Origin: CAZCAQ01 sp964496905
GTDB lineage: Bacteria > Patescibacteriota > WWE3 > UBA101185 > UBA10185
NCBI GenBank assembly: GCA_964496905.1
Contig: CAZCAQ010000003.1
Location: forward strand, 1-64,000
Direction: 5' to 3'
DNA length: 64,000 nucleotides
Within the stretch, counting starts at the first letter, position 1. Each line of letters begins with the position of its first letter. The position numbers and the translations under genes are program-made. The notes beneath the pieces were generated by a model. It was given only the letters and a program-made list of their open reading frames with translations. It made no database searches and was not told where the DNA came from. Of this stretch, positions 34,677-44,323 are shown in pieces.

Positions 34677-37600
34677 ATGAAACAAACCATTATTAAATAT
34701 ACAAAAACAATAGTAGTGCCTCTTTTACTTTATAGTGCAGTAACTTTCTTTCTGCTACATAAAACACTTTTATCAGAAGGAATAATCACGGGCAGTGATT
34801 GGGCAATTCCAGCTACTTCACTACAAGCTGAAAATTACTTTTATAGCAGTTTTTCTACTTGGACAACATTAGGTGGACTTGCTGGCGGATTTAAATCTTT
34901 TTTGACCGACATACCAGTAAGCACTTTCTTTTTTGCTTTAAGCAAGGCTGGGTTTTCTGGAGCTGCAATTTCCAAGATCTTTTTATCAGTAACTTATGTC
35001 ATGGCAGGTTTAGGTATGTATTACCATTTAAGGTATCAAAAGCTAGGTTATGGTATGGCCTTTTTAGGTGGTTTATTGTACATAACTGCTCCATTTTTTT
35101 TTAATTTTACAGTAATAGGTTGGATTTACGCCTTGCTGGGCATGGCATTATTTCCAGTTTATTTAACTGTCCTAGATAAGTCAGTTCGCGAGAAAAAGTT
35201 ATATTTGGCTGTAGCTGCTGGTTTAATTTTTACATTGGCTATGGTTCAATCCACATCTTTATTGTGGTTTAGCGTTGGGACAGGTTCTTTGATGCTTAGT
35301 TATATTAGTGACAGAGTTCAAATTAAAAATTATATAAATTCACTTTTGTGCGTCGGAGTTGTGTTAGTTATTACAAACATATTTTGGTTAGTTAATATTT
35401 TTGGTGATGCAACAGTTACAGGGTCGTCAAATGTGTTAAGTAGTGTAAGTACAGGCACGTGGTCTCGGTTATCAGTTCTTAACATCATTAGGGGTTGGGG
35501 CACATTGTTTAACTATTCTTTCGAAAGTGCATTCGAAAAATCTTTAGTGGCTTTCTCGTTTGTTATGCCTATAGTGTTAGCAGCATATTCATATTTTGTA
35601 AAAGAAGGGCTTAAGATCAAAAAACTTACATATTTAACACTATATCTATTCCCGATTGTATTATTTTTTCTAGGACAAGGTGTTGTATCTAGTATTCCAT
35701 TCGGTAATGTTTTTAGAGATGGGGGAAGAATTTCAGTCACAAGCACTTTTAGCTTAGTTGCATTATCTGTATTGGGATTAAATTATCTTAAAAAAAACAA
35801 GTATTACGGACTTTTTCTTGTGCTGTTAGTGTGCCTGTTAATTAACATGCATCCATTTTTGCGAGGTGACATTTGGAAAGATCAAGAGTACGAAAGTGAT
35901 ATTAGACTACGTACGTACGAATATAATAAAGAGTATGACAAGGTTGAGGCCTACTTAGCTCAAGATGGAAAAACATCCAAGGCTTTATATTTTCCAATTA
36001 CATCGTCTATAGAGGATTTCTCTGACAATGACTTTAGAGGCACTTACAAAGAAATGGCATATTTATATGCAAACATGGCTCCGGTACCAGGTAGCGTTTA
36101 TATATCAGACAAGGAAAAAGATGGTATAAATGGTTTTTACCGGTCCCTCTCTGATGAGATTAAGTGGAATTTTGACAAAGTAGAGCCAACTATTTTCGAC
36201 ATGGTGAATTTTAAGTATTTAGTGTTCTATAAAAAATCCATGGTTGCTACTGATTGGGAAGTTTACTCCAAAGTACAAAAAAGTGAGAATTTTGAAGACA
36301 TAACGACAAAGATTCTAGGTGCAGATCACGATGCAATAGCCGTGTTTAAAATTAAAACACCCAGTCAAGAAATTACAAGTCCAAAAAGTGTGTATATTAC
36401 TAATTCCTCTATAACAAAAGATATTCAGATGCAAACATTAATTAAGAAAAATGGGGTTGCTTTATTTCACCCAACACCCCCAATAAAATCAACAAGTGGC
36501 CTAGATATTGTTGAGGCCGAAAGAATTGATGACTACAAATTACTTAACTACACAAAAAAGGCTACTGACATTTGGGGTTGGCCCAGCGTAAACAACGTCC
36601 CTGGAACTTTTAAATATAGATTAGTCTTAACAAAAGAAAGAATTAATGAGTTTAAAGCTGAAGACGGCTTCGATAAAGTCGATGCTTTGTTGTGGCATGC
36701 GCTAAAAAGAACACAGGAGATACAAAAATATCAAAACACAGATCACACTCAACAATTTGAATCTTTTTCGAATAAGTACGAACAAATTAAGACTGAACTG
36801 GGAACAATTCCAGTTACTGAACGTAAACAACCCTTTTATTCTTCAGTAAATAAGGTTGGATTTTATTTAAAAGAACTTCAGAATATTCAAGGTTTTGAAA
36901 ATTATTTTAAAGATTATAAAGTATTTGTGAATGGGCTTAACTTAATTACTTGCGAGGGTATATGTTATGAAAAAAATATTGATTCCAAGACTACAGTTCC
37001 TATTTTTATTGACGAAACAGAAATTACTACACAGCAGCTTGTTTTTGCAAAAGACACAATTGTATTGAATCACATTGAAGAAATTTTAGTAACAGATGAG
37101 GATTACAAAGCTAGTGGCACCTTTATAAAAGATTTTGGCGAGAAGAACAATCTGTTTAGTTATGTAAATATTGCCGAGAGAATTGTATCCTCAGATATTT
37201 TTAAGAACTTATATATATCCCTAGTGGGCGCAAAGATAGTCGAGTTACCAAGTCTTACCAAAGGCAAAACCTATAGAGTTGATTTTGACTACTATACTTC
37301 TGCAACGCCGATTAAGATCGTATTTATTGAGGATCTCTTAATTGCTAAAGAGGACTTTGATGTCAAAAATGGCAAAAATAATTTTAGCTACCAACCTGTT
37401 GTTACTTCTATGACATCAATCTCTCCGGAAGATCTTGATTCTAGAGACGCTGAAAAACTAGCTCATTTTACAGCAAGGTTCGAGCCCACAGCAATGTCAA
37501 AAAGAACATATTTGTTTATATCTGATGGCATAAATAAAACAAATGCCAGTGAGCAAAAAATTCTAAATTTTAAAGTGACAAAAGAAGATAACGGAAGGCT

Positions 37601-38006
37601 CTTTTTAGCAAAAAAAGAGCCAGAAAAAGCTGTCACACAGCAAACCATAAAGTTTGATAAGCAATCACGTACGCGGTATATAGGCAGAATAGAAAAGCCC
37701 TCAGGGAATTTTGCAATAATCTTAAAGCAAAGGTTCCACCCTGGTTGGGAACTTAAATTACTAAATAAAGTACCTGGTCGTAAATCAGTGACCCCCAAAC
37801 ATTATGCCGCAAATGGATATGCAAACGGTTGGATTGTTGATAGCTCTAGTTTTACAAAAAACGAACCACTAAATTTTGTAATAGAATTTAAGCCTCAGCG
37901 TAAAACCGAAGTTTTGATGGTTATTTCAGGGTTGTTTATTGTTGCTTTTATTTATATAGTTTTAAAGGGTATTTATTTAGACTCTAAAAAGCCAAGTACT
38001 AAATGA
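34677..38006 (+). CDS. large GT-C-like membrane protein with extracytoplasmic C-terminal domains
   Basis: 1109 residues, the longest gene here. A first membrane helix (about 10-28) is followed by an outer loop with a GSDWAIP acidic site and about 12 more helices up to about residue 400. A soluble region of about 670 residues follows (430-1070), probably several beta-rich domains, and a final membrane helix (about 1080-1100). The topology resembles YfhO-like or arabinofuranosyltransferase-like GT-C proteins; I cannot assign a family firmly. It probably modifies the outer glycan. It overlaps the next gene by ATGA. Confidence 0.6.
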   Translation: MKQTIIKYTKTIVVPLLLYSAVTFFLLHKTLLSEGIITGSDWAIPATSLQAENYFYSSFSTWTTLGGLAGGFKSFLTDIPVSTFFFALSKAGFSGAAISKIFLSVTYVMAGLGMYYHLRYQKLGYGMAFLGGLLYITAPFFFNFTVIGWIYALLGMALFPVYLTVLDKSVREKKLYLAVAAGLIFTLAMVQSTSLLWFSVGTGSLMLSYISDRVQIKNYINSLLCVGVVLVITNIFWLVNIFGDATVTGSSNVLSSVSTGTWSRLSVLNIIRGWGTLFNYSFESAFEKSLVAFSFVMPIVLAAYSYFVKEGLKIKKLTYLTLYLFPIVLFFLGQGVVSSIPFGNVFRDGGRISVTSTFSLVALSVLGLNYLKKNKYYGLFLVLLVCLLINMHPFLRGDIWKDQEYESDIRLRTYEYNKEYDKVEAYLAQDGKTSKALYFPITSSIEDFSDNDFRGTYKEMAYLYANMAPVPGSVYISDKEKDGINGFYRSLSDEIKWNFDKVEPTIFDMVNFKYLVFYKKSMVATDWEVYSKVQKSENFEDITTKILGADHDAIAVFKIKTPSQEITSPKSVYITNSSITKDIQMQTLIKKNGVALFHPTPPIKSTSGLDIVEAERIDDYKLLNYTKKATDIWGWPSVNNVPGTFKYRLVLTKERINEFKAEDGFDKVDALLWHALKRTQEIQKYQNTDHTQQFESFSNKYEQIKTELGTIPVTERKQPFYSSVNKVGFYLKELQNIQGFENYFKDYKVFVNGLNLITCEGICYEKNIDSKTTVPIFIDETEITTQQLVFAKDTIVLNHIEEILVTDEDYKASGTFIKDFGEKNNLFSYVNIAERIVSSDIFKNLYISLVGAKIVELPSLTKGKTYRVDFDYYTSATPIKIVFIEDLLIAKEDFDVKNGKNNFSYQPVVTSMTSISPEDLDSRDAEKLAHFTARFEPTAMSKRTYLFISDGINKTNASEQKILNFKVTKEDNGRLFLAKKEPEKAVTQQTIKFDKQSRTRYIGRIEKPSGNFAIILKQRFHPGWELKLLNKVPGRKSVTPKHYAANGYANGWIVDSSSFTKNEPLNFVIEFKPQRKTEVLMVISGLFIVAFIYIVLKGIYLDSKKPSTK

Positions 38007-39607
38007 TTATATTAGGTGGTTTAGGTGATCAAATCACAACTTTAGTTTGGGGAACCGTTTCTAAGCCTTTTTTTTCATTTTTAAATTCAGGCTTTGCCGA
38101 ATTCCCACAATATGAAAAATTATTTTGGGATTTTTTGCACCCCTTGCAATCAAACCAGCCTTTAACTTGGTTCTTATACTCTGTACTAATTTCTATTCTT
38201 GGCGCAGGCGGTTATAACTTAATTTTACTTATCAATTTGTTATTAAGTTTTGTATGCGCCTTAGTATTGTTTCGCAAATACAGGTTCTCTTTTGTTTATG
38301 CAGCCATTTTCACCTTTTCTGGCTATATGTGGTCACATTTAGGTTTACATCCAGACTTGATTCAACTATGGCCGATTCCGCTATATTTGTATTTTTTGCT
38401 TGAAAAGCAGAATATGTCAGATTTAAAAAAAAGTATTGTTTTAGCTATGCTAGCTTCGCTGACGCTTGCTTTGTCTAATTACTATGGTTATTTTTTGCTA
38501 ATAACTACAGTTTTCTATGCTGTTATTTGTTTATTTACACTGTTACTCCAAAAAAACAAACTCTCGCTCAATCAAGTACGTAATGCGTTAATTTGGGTTG
38601 GTATAGTACTAGTCTTAAGTTCTACTTTTTTGTATCCCTATATCTCGGCAAACTATTTAACAAAAACAGAGAAGGTAACATTAAACACGCGATTAGCTCT
38701 TGATCGCCCGTATGCGGATTTTTTTACATTTAGTTCAAGACCTTGGTATTTTTTTATTCCATCGCCAAACAATCCTGTATATGGAAATTTATCTGAAAAT
38801 GTATTAACCAAGCTTAAAGATACAAACTATTTTTTGGCAGATGATTACTTTACAGCTGAACATGGTGCAAATTTTTTTGGGTTTATGTTTTTGACTTCAG
38901 TTTTGCTGAGTAGCGTTTTTATGTTTATTAAGACCAAAGGGGATGCGCGTGTAAAGATTGCCCAATTATTCATTTTGCTGTTCTTCCTCTTTTTGTATAT
39001 GCTTCCTCCATTTTTTACTCTTTCTGGAATAAAAATTTATACTCCAGGCCACTTAGCATTTACATATTTCCCCATGTTTAGGGTAACGGCGCGGATTTCT
39101 ATAATAATTTTGCCCATATTACTGCTAATTCTGGCAACAAACATAAACTACATCTGGCTCCATTTTGAGCGGTGGAGGAAATCACTAAAAGTAGCCATGG
39201 TTGCTATGCTACTAGTAACATTGATAGAAGTTTTTAGTATGCCTCCATTACCATCAGCACCTAGTGTCCCAGAGGTTTATACATTTCTCAATAAACATAG
39301 TGACACACGGGCAACCTTTTTTGTTTACCCCTATTCCAAAACCCAAGAGGCGCTGTATTTTTTAAGTGAACATGAAAGATTTTTACTCAATCCTCGTGAT
39401 TACAATTCTGCACAAGTTGCTTCCGAACACATTACTCTAAGATTTGCATCTGATGGTGGGTATGAAGATGTATTAAAATTAAACCCAGACTATATTGTTG
39501 TATTTAAAAACATATCACCTAAGGAAAAAGCAAAAATACTTTCAAGTAAGGAGTTTGAACTTGAACAAGAATTTTCGGATGCATATTTACTAAAAGTTGT
39601 AGAATAA
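38003..39607 (+). CDS. GT-C / YfhO-like membrane protein lacking the first helix
   Basis: 534 residues, about 11 membrane segments plus a soluble C-terminal part (about 415-534). It begins directly with MIILGGLGDQITTLVWG, which looks like the acidic first-outer-loop site that in related proteins follows an N-terminal membrane helix. The codon just before the ATG is an in-frame TAA, so the missing helix cannot be added by an earlier start. Either this is a natural variant or the N-terminus has been lost. ATGA overlap with the 1109-residue gene suggests they work together. Confidence 0.6.
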   Translation: MIILGGLGDQITTLVWGTVSKPFFSFLNSGFAEFPQYEKLFWDFLHPLQSNQPLTWFLYSVLISILGAGGYNLILLINLLLSFVCALVLFRKYRFSFVYAAIFTFSGYMWSHLGLHPDLIQLWPIPLYLYFLLEKQNMSDLKKSIVLAMLASLTLALSNYYGYFLLITTVFYAVICLFTLLLQKNKLSLNQVRNALIWVGIVLVLSSTFLYPYISANYLTKTEKVTLNTRLALDRPYADFFTFSSRPWYFFIPSPNNPVYGNLSENVLTKLKDTNYFLADDYFTAEHGANFFGFMFLTSVLLSSVFMFIKTKGDARVKIAQLFILLFFLFLYMLPPFFTLSGIKIYTPGHLAFTYFPMFRVTARISIIILPILLLILATNINYIWLHFERWRKSLKVAMVAMLLVTLIEVFSMPPLPSAPSVPEVYTFLNKHSDTRATFFVYPYSKTQEALYFLSEHERFLLNPRDYNSAQVASEHITLRFASDGGYEDVLKLNPDYIVVFKNISPKEKAKILSSKEFELEQEFSDAYLLKVVE

Positions 39608-39611
39608 ACAT

Positions 39612-41054
39612 ATGAAGAATTTTATGTTAATTTTTTTGAGCGGTTTTTTAGTTTATTTTGGCTCATTCATGTTTGTCTATTTTTCTGGACTTAACACTTT
39701 GCCAATTCAATCCGAAGATACAGTGCCCGCAATGTTTATTCCAGTTACTTTGCTAAAAGAAGGCACTTTTTATGCTGATACATACTACGATATGATGCTT
39801 GATCGGTATCCGCATCCTGATGATAGAAATGGAAAGGATGGGCTAGTTCCGTTTTATATTAAACGCATCCAAAGTAACGAAAGCGCACCTTGCCAAAAGC
39901 TTCCCGCTGGTATGACCGCGACTTGTTTTAAAACGCACTACGTCACCGCATTCACACTAACACCGGGAATACTTGCAACTCCTGTTTATTTGCCTGCACT
40001 GCTAGCTGGTATGCAGATTACTTGGGAAAATCTCATACTGTTATCACACATGGCTGCAGCTTTAATAATGTCATTTTCCGGGGGTTTTATGTACATTCTG
40101 CTTAAAAAGCATTTTTTTCCGCAACCCGATCAAGACAAAAAAGCGATCTTTTTAACCTCAATTTATCTTTTTGCCACAGTTAACTTTGCTATGCTTTCAC
40201 AGTCTTTGTGGCAACACGGAGCATTGCAGCTGTTTACAATTGCGGGGCTGATATTTTTGTTAAATGCGCTAAAAAACCAAAAACCTGCTCATTTTGCACT
40301 TTTTGGATTCTTTTTGTCGCTAGCAGTAATTACGCGTCCAACTGCGGCATTGTTTGCAGTTTTGTTATATTTACTAATTCCGCTCACACTAAAAAAGCAA
40401 GGCATAAAACCCACTATTTACACTTTTTTGGGAGTTTTGCCTGTTGTAGCATTTTTTGTTTGGTACACGCTTGTATATTACGGAGGTTTTTCAAATAATG
40501 GATACGCTTCGCAAATGGGGAACAGCTGGATCTCTCCACTTTGGGAGGGCTTTTTGGGCATTTGGGTGTCTCCTAGCAAAGGCATTTTGATTTACTCGCC
40601 TGTTTTGTTCTTTTCACTAGTTGGCGCATATAAAGCCTTTAAAAACAAATCTTTGGAAAATCGGCCACTTTTTTTGCTCAGCGTCGTAATCATCGTTTTG
40701 CACACTTTAGTAATGGGGAAGTGGAAACACTGGTTTGGAGGTTTTTCTTTTGGTTACCGCCTAGCGAGCGATGTTTTGCCATTTTTTATAATTTTGCTCG
40801 CTTCCTATGTTTTGTCTGATTTGTATGCGCGCACCCGCAAAGTGTTTTATGTATTATTTGCGTTTTCAGTTGGAGTTCAGCTGATGGGAATGGTGTTTTT
40901 TGATGGAATTTGGCACAACGCTTACGATATGGGTTTTAAGGATACTCGCTGGCTTTGGTCGTTGCAGGATTCCGAGGCTGCTTTTAATGTTCGTCGGGTG
41001 TTAGTGAAGTCAGGGTATCTGGAGCGAGCGTGTCCGGAGTGTCTGCCGAATTAG
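39612..41054 (+). CDS. GT-C-like membrane glycosyltransferase
   Basis: 480 residues, about 11 membrane segments. A long first outer loop (about 28-120) carries IQSEDTVPAMFIPV and a possible disulphide (Cys97 and Cys108). VITRPTAALF and WVSPSKGILIYSPVLFF are blocks I know from uncharacterised GT-C-like bacterial membrane proteins. The ATG lies six bases after TAGAAT (39600-39605), which could be a leaderless promoter. The last 71 bases overlap the end of the opposite-strand HExxH gene. Confidence 0.65.
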   Translation: MKNFMLIFLSGFLVYFGSFMFVYFSGLNTLPIQSEDTVPAMFIPVTLLKEGTFYADTYYDMMLDRYPHPDDRNGKDGLVPFYIKRIQSNESAPCQKLPAGMTATCFKTHYVTAFTLTPGILATPVYLPALLAGMQITWENLILLSHMAAALIMSFSGGFMYILLKKHFFPQPDQDKKAIFLTSIYLFATVNFAMLSQSLWQHGALQLFTIAGLIFLLNALKNQKPAHFALFGFFLSLAVITRPTAALFAVLLYLLIPLTLKKQGIKPTIYTFLGVLPVVAFFVWYTLVYYGGFSNNGYASQMGNSWISPLWEGFLGIWVSPSKGILIYSPVLFFSLVGAYKAFKNKSLENRPLFLLSVVIIVLHTLVMGKWKHWFGGFSFGYRLASDVLPFFIILLASYVLSDLYARTRKVFYVLFAFSVGVQLMGMVFFDGIWHNAYDMGFKDTRWLWSLQDSEAAFNVRRVLVKSGYLERACPECLPN

Positions 41055-41964
41055 TTTGCAATTTTTCAAATAGTAACTTTGCAGCTTCAACTGCTTTGGT
41101 ATGTTTAGCGTCTACTTTTTTCCTAAATTTTGTATCAGTAAATCTCTTCCTGAGTAAATCCTTATTAGAAGTAACATCATGAAAGGCATCCCCAATATAG
41201 TCCAATAAGTTTCCGTCGTTAATTTTGTCTGCGGCTTCCAGATCTCCACTTAGTAGTGCAAGAGTAGAAAAACAATACAGCGTATCTCTTACTTCTTGCT
41301 TCTCGTAATCATGTTCTTTGCTTATATTAACGATTATTGTAGATATTGTGAAATAAGTGAGCAGTGCTTCCCAAATATAATCTGGTGCATCATTCCTAAT
41401 TGAACTACAGAATGCTTCAACATGTGCTTGCATTTCTTGCGCATATCTTAAGTCAAAAAGAGTCTTTTGGATTTGATCTACTAAGTCATTGTTTTCTTCC
41501 GTTTTTCTCGCCGCATCTCGTACAGCAGACAGCCTATGCTCAACTGTAGCTGAGCCTAACTTCTGCTCTTGCATTCTGTGAACTGCCTCGTGTGTCAGAT
41601 TATATCTTCTGAATTCCTCCAACCCCTCCCCTCGACTTAGGTCCAAAAGTGATCGTAGATACTCTCTGTATATTGGATGTGCATTTGAGAGCTTGTCAAA
41701 ATTAGCTTCATTAAAGGTTTGATACTGCTTTAATAATTCTGAGGATAGTTGTTCTGGTGTAGCACTAATTAAAAAATATGGGTTCTCCTCTGTTCCAATA
41801 ATGACACCTTCAAAATCGTTTGGGTCATGAAATTTCCACCTTGTGAAACTTCCATAAGTGCCTTTAGCTACCGAGGCATCGCTTAAGTTTGCATGTAATG
41901 TTCTATCTGCAACTTCAATTGATTCAGGTGAAACGGTGGCAATAGTTTGAATGGTGTCACTCAC
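40984..41964 (-). CDS. HExxH-motif soluble protein, possible zinc metalloprotease
   Basis: 326 residues from the GTG at 41964. HEAVH at residues 125-129 (LTHEAVHRMQ) is a zinc-protease-type motif. A downstream QEMQAHVEAF helix could supply the third ligand (Glu), as in gluzincins. No signal peptide is seen. I recognise no family. The open frame runs 36 codons further upstream, but that would cover the start of the divergent GT4 gene; the GTG fits a promoter with TATAAT six bases away. It is the only minus-strand gene inside the glycan locus and probably a later insertion. The tail overlaps the GT-C gene by 71 bases. Confidence 0.55.
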   Translation of the reverse strand: MSDTIQTIATVSPESIEVADRTLHANLSDASVAKGTYGSFTRWKFHDPNDFEGVIIGTEENPYFLISATPEQLSSELLKQYQTFNEANFDKLSNAHPIYREYLRSLLDLSRGEGLEEFRRYNLTHEAVHRMQEQKLGSATVEHRLSAVRDAARKTEENNDLVDQIQKTLFDLRYAQEMQAHVEAFCSSIRNDAPDYIWEALLTYFTISTIIVNISKEHDYEKQEVRDTLYCFSTLALLSGDLEAADKINDGNLLDYIGDAFHDVTSNKDLLRKRFTDTKFRKKVDAKHTKAVEAAKLLFEKLQTNSADTPDTLAPDTLTSLTPDEH

Positions 41965-41970
41965 TCTAGT

Positions 41971-41999
41971 ATTATAAGATTGGCGTAAGCAATGCACAA
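41971..41999 (-). promoter_or_regulatory. promoter of the HExxH gene
   Basis: Minus strand: TTGTGC (41999-41994), 17-bp spacer, TATAAT (41976-41971), then ACTAGA and the GTG at 41964: a leaderless arrangement. The plus strand of the same bases has TATTAT (41970-41975), which may serve the divergent GT4 gene. Confidence 0.6.
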
Positions 42000-43209
42000 T
42001 CAAGTTAAATACAACATCATATGCCTCTCCAACCAGCTGTGGGATTTTCCCAATTGGACAAACAAGCGCCACTCAATGTCGCGACTTGCTGCGCTTGGGC
42101 ATAACGTTCTTTTTGTTGATCCGCCCATTAATGCGGGCCGCGTGCTTTACAATCAAGTAAAGCGAAATAATTGGAATGCATACCGGCTTGTGACGCAAGT
42201 TAAAAAAGATGCGGAATCTGGGGCAAATGTATACACACCAATAAACTTGGCGCCGTTTCCACAAATAACTTCTAAACTTCATGCAAAAAGAATCAACAAA
42301 TTAGCGAAAAAGCTTTTTGATCCAAATCTCAAAACACTTCTTTGGGTTTATCATGTGCAAATTCCAGAGCTTGCCCATTATCTGGACACATTGCATCACG
42401 ATTTTTTAATTTACGACTGCGTTGATAATTATTCCGGCTTTCCCAATGTGAAAAATCCGCTTAAGGCTTCGGTTTCAAGTTCTCAAATTAGTGAGATAGA
42501 GCAAATGCTCACTACCAAGGCAAATTTAGTCTTTGCAACGGCTCCTGGACTTTACGATAAACTCCAGAAATATAACAAAAACGTGTATTTTACTCCAAAT
42601 GTAGGGGATTACGAAAAATTTAAAAATGCTCGTCAATTAAAGGATCAAACGCCAGATGAGATTAAAGCAATAAAACGGCCTCGAATTGGTTTTACGGGTG
42701 CGCTGGATGATTACAAGTTTGATTACGATTTAATGCGGAAAATTGCAACTGATCATCCAAACTATCAATTTATATTAATTGGTCCTATGGCACTAAAAGA
42801 CCGCGAAGCCAGCGATACTATAGAAAAATTTAAAGACCTGCCAAACATTCATGCGCTAGGTTCTCGCGATTTTAAACAAATCCACCTTTATTTTGCAGGC
42901 TTTGATGCTTTTATGATTCCATACGTTTTAAACGACTATACGGTTGGTGGATGTTTTCCCATGAAATTCCACGAATCCCTAGCTGCTGGTTTTCCAACAA
43001 TTGTCACTGATTTACCAGCTTACTTGCCGTTTGCAGATGTAGCTTATATTTCTAAAACTTACGATGAGTTTTCTCAAAACCTTAAAAAAGCGCTAGAAGA
43101 AGATACTCCTGAGCGTATAAAAGCTCGCCAAGCGGTGGCTAAAGAGAACAACTGGGAAGGTAAAGTTCAAAAGCTTTTATCCCTCATAAACCAACATATT
43201 ACTGTATAA
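41992..43209 (+). CDS. GT4-type glycosyltransferase
   Basis: 405 residues. The N-terminus NIICLSNQLWDFPNWTNKR with HNVLFVDPPINAGRV is typical of a GT4 subgroup from surface-glycan loci. The donor half has RIGFTGALDDYKFDYDL, IPYVLNDYTVGGCFP and KFHESLAAGFPTIVT. It is divergent from the HExxH gene, with start codons only 27 bases apart. It is probably cytosolic; donor unknown. Confidence 0.8.
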   Translation: MHNQVKYNIICLSNQLWDFPNWTNKRHSMSRLAALGHNVLFVDPPINAGRVLYNQVKRNNWNAYRLVTQVKKDAESGANVYTPINLAPFPQITSKLHAKRINKLAKKLFDPNLKTLLWVYHVQIPELAHYLDTLHHDFLIYDCVDNYSGFPNVKNPLKASVSSSQISEIEQMLTTKANLVFATAPGLYDKLQKYNKNVYFTPNVGDYEKFKNARQLKDQTPDEIKAIKRPRIGFTGALDDYKFDYDLMRKIATDHPNYQFILIGPMALKDREASDTIEKFKDLPNIHALGSRDFKQIHLYFAGFDAFMIPYVLNDYTVGGCFPMKFHESLAAGFPTIVTDLPAYLPFADVAYISKTYDEFSQNLKKALEEDTPERIKARQAVAKENNWEGKVQKLLSLINQHITV

Positions 43210-43210
43210 T
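43205..43210 (+). promoter_or_regulatory. consensus -10, leaderless start of a GT4 gene
   Basis: A perfect TATAAT followed by TCCCAT and the ATG at 43217. It overlaps the stop codon of the preceding gene. I see no convincing -35. Confidence 0.5.
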
Positions 43211-43216
43211 TCCCAT

Positions 43217-44323
43217 ATGCGTATTCTGTACGTTATTAATTCGGGCAATTTTGGAGGCGCCGAAAAGCACATTAAAGACTTGACTCAAGGAATGACCCAA
43301 AAAGGCCATGAAGTCTTTATTTGGTGTCTTGCAGGGCCTATGATTGAGCTTTACAAGGCCGCTGGTGCGCAGGTTACGGCAATCTCTCCCCGTTTTGAAA
43401 TAGACCCTTTTTACGTCCAAAAACTCAAAAAATTCCTAAAAGAGCAAAAAATCGATGTAGTGCATGTTCACGACAAATCGGGTGCAAATGCGCTAATGTC
43501 CGCATATTTGGCAAAAACGCCCGTTCGCGTTAGCAATGTTCATACTCCGCTTTCTCAATGGCAAATAAATCTAATTAAAAAAGCCATAAATTTGGTCGCA
43601 TATTTTTTTGTAACGCGTCTTTTATCTCAACAAGAAATTGCCATTACAAAGGAAGTAAAACGCATAAAAGTGTCTGAAGGCATTCCAGCAAGCAAAATTA
43701 CCGTAATTCCAAATTATGCCGAATTACCCACAAACGCGTCTCACGATAAAAAAGTGCAGTTTTTGCAAAAATGGGTTTTTGTAGACAAACTAGTCATAGG
43801 TGTTGTTGGGCGCACTTCAGCAGAAAAAGGCCAAGATTTGTTAATTAAGGCGTTTTACAAGCTTTCACACGAATTTGATCACATACGTCTTGCAATTATT
43901 GGCGGAGGTCCTTTGCAAGAAAACTATCAAACCATGCTTAAGGAGCTTAAACTTTCAGAAAAGTCCGTAATTACCGGAATTTTCCCTGACGAAGATAAAT
44001 CAACTCTTTTTTCAACCTTAAATATTTTTGTATTTCCATCTCGTGCGGAAGGTTTTGGCTATGTTCCGTTAGAAGCTTTATCTTTGGGAATTCCTGTAAT
44101 TGCATCAGGACTCCCTGTTTTAAAGGAAGTTTTGGGAGAACACGCTATGTATTTTGAGCCGGAAAACGTTGAAAGCCTTCAAGAGCAATTGAGATACGCA
44201 ATTACAAATTATGAGGAACTTAAAAGCCAGCAGGAAGGTACAAACTGGATCATTCAAAAATACGGATTTGAGAAATTTATTAGTTCTTACCTAAATTTAT
44301 ATGAGGAGCTAGCGCGCAAATGA
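43217..44323 (+). CDS. GT4 family glycosyltransferase
   Basis: 368 residues, GT-B fold: NSGNFGGAEKHIKDL, VVHVHDKSGANALM, VVGRTSAEKGQDLLIKAF and SRAEGFGYVPLEALSLG with both glutamates. It is a compact, complete example of the family. A perfect TATAAT lies six bases before the ATG. ATGA overlap with the next GT4 gene. Confidence 0.85.
   Translation: MRILYVINSGNFGGAEKHIKDLTQGMTQKGHEVFIWCLAGPMIELYKAAGAQVTAISPRFEIDPFYVQKLKKFLKEQKIDVVHVHDKSGANALMSAYLAKTPVRVSNVHTPLSQWQINLIKKAINLVAYFFVTRLLSQQEIAITKEVKRIKVSEGIPASKITVIPNYAELPTNASHDKKVQFLQKWVFVDKLVIGVVGRTSAEKGQDLLIKAFYKLSHEFDHIRLAIIGGGPLQENYQTMLKELKLSEKSVITGIFPDEDKSTLFSTLNIFVFPSRAEGFGYVPLEALSLGIPVIASGLPVLKEVLGEHAMYFEPENVESLQEQLRYAITNYEELKSQQEGTNWIIQKYGFEKFISSYLNLYEELARK

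Noticed and set aside
41965..42072. Longer N-terminus for the HExxH protein
   Set aside because: It would cover the start of the divergent GT4 gene, and the GTG at 41964 fits a TTGTGC-17-TATAAT promoter.
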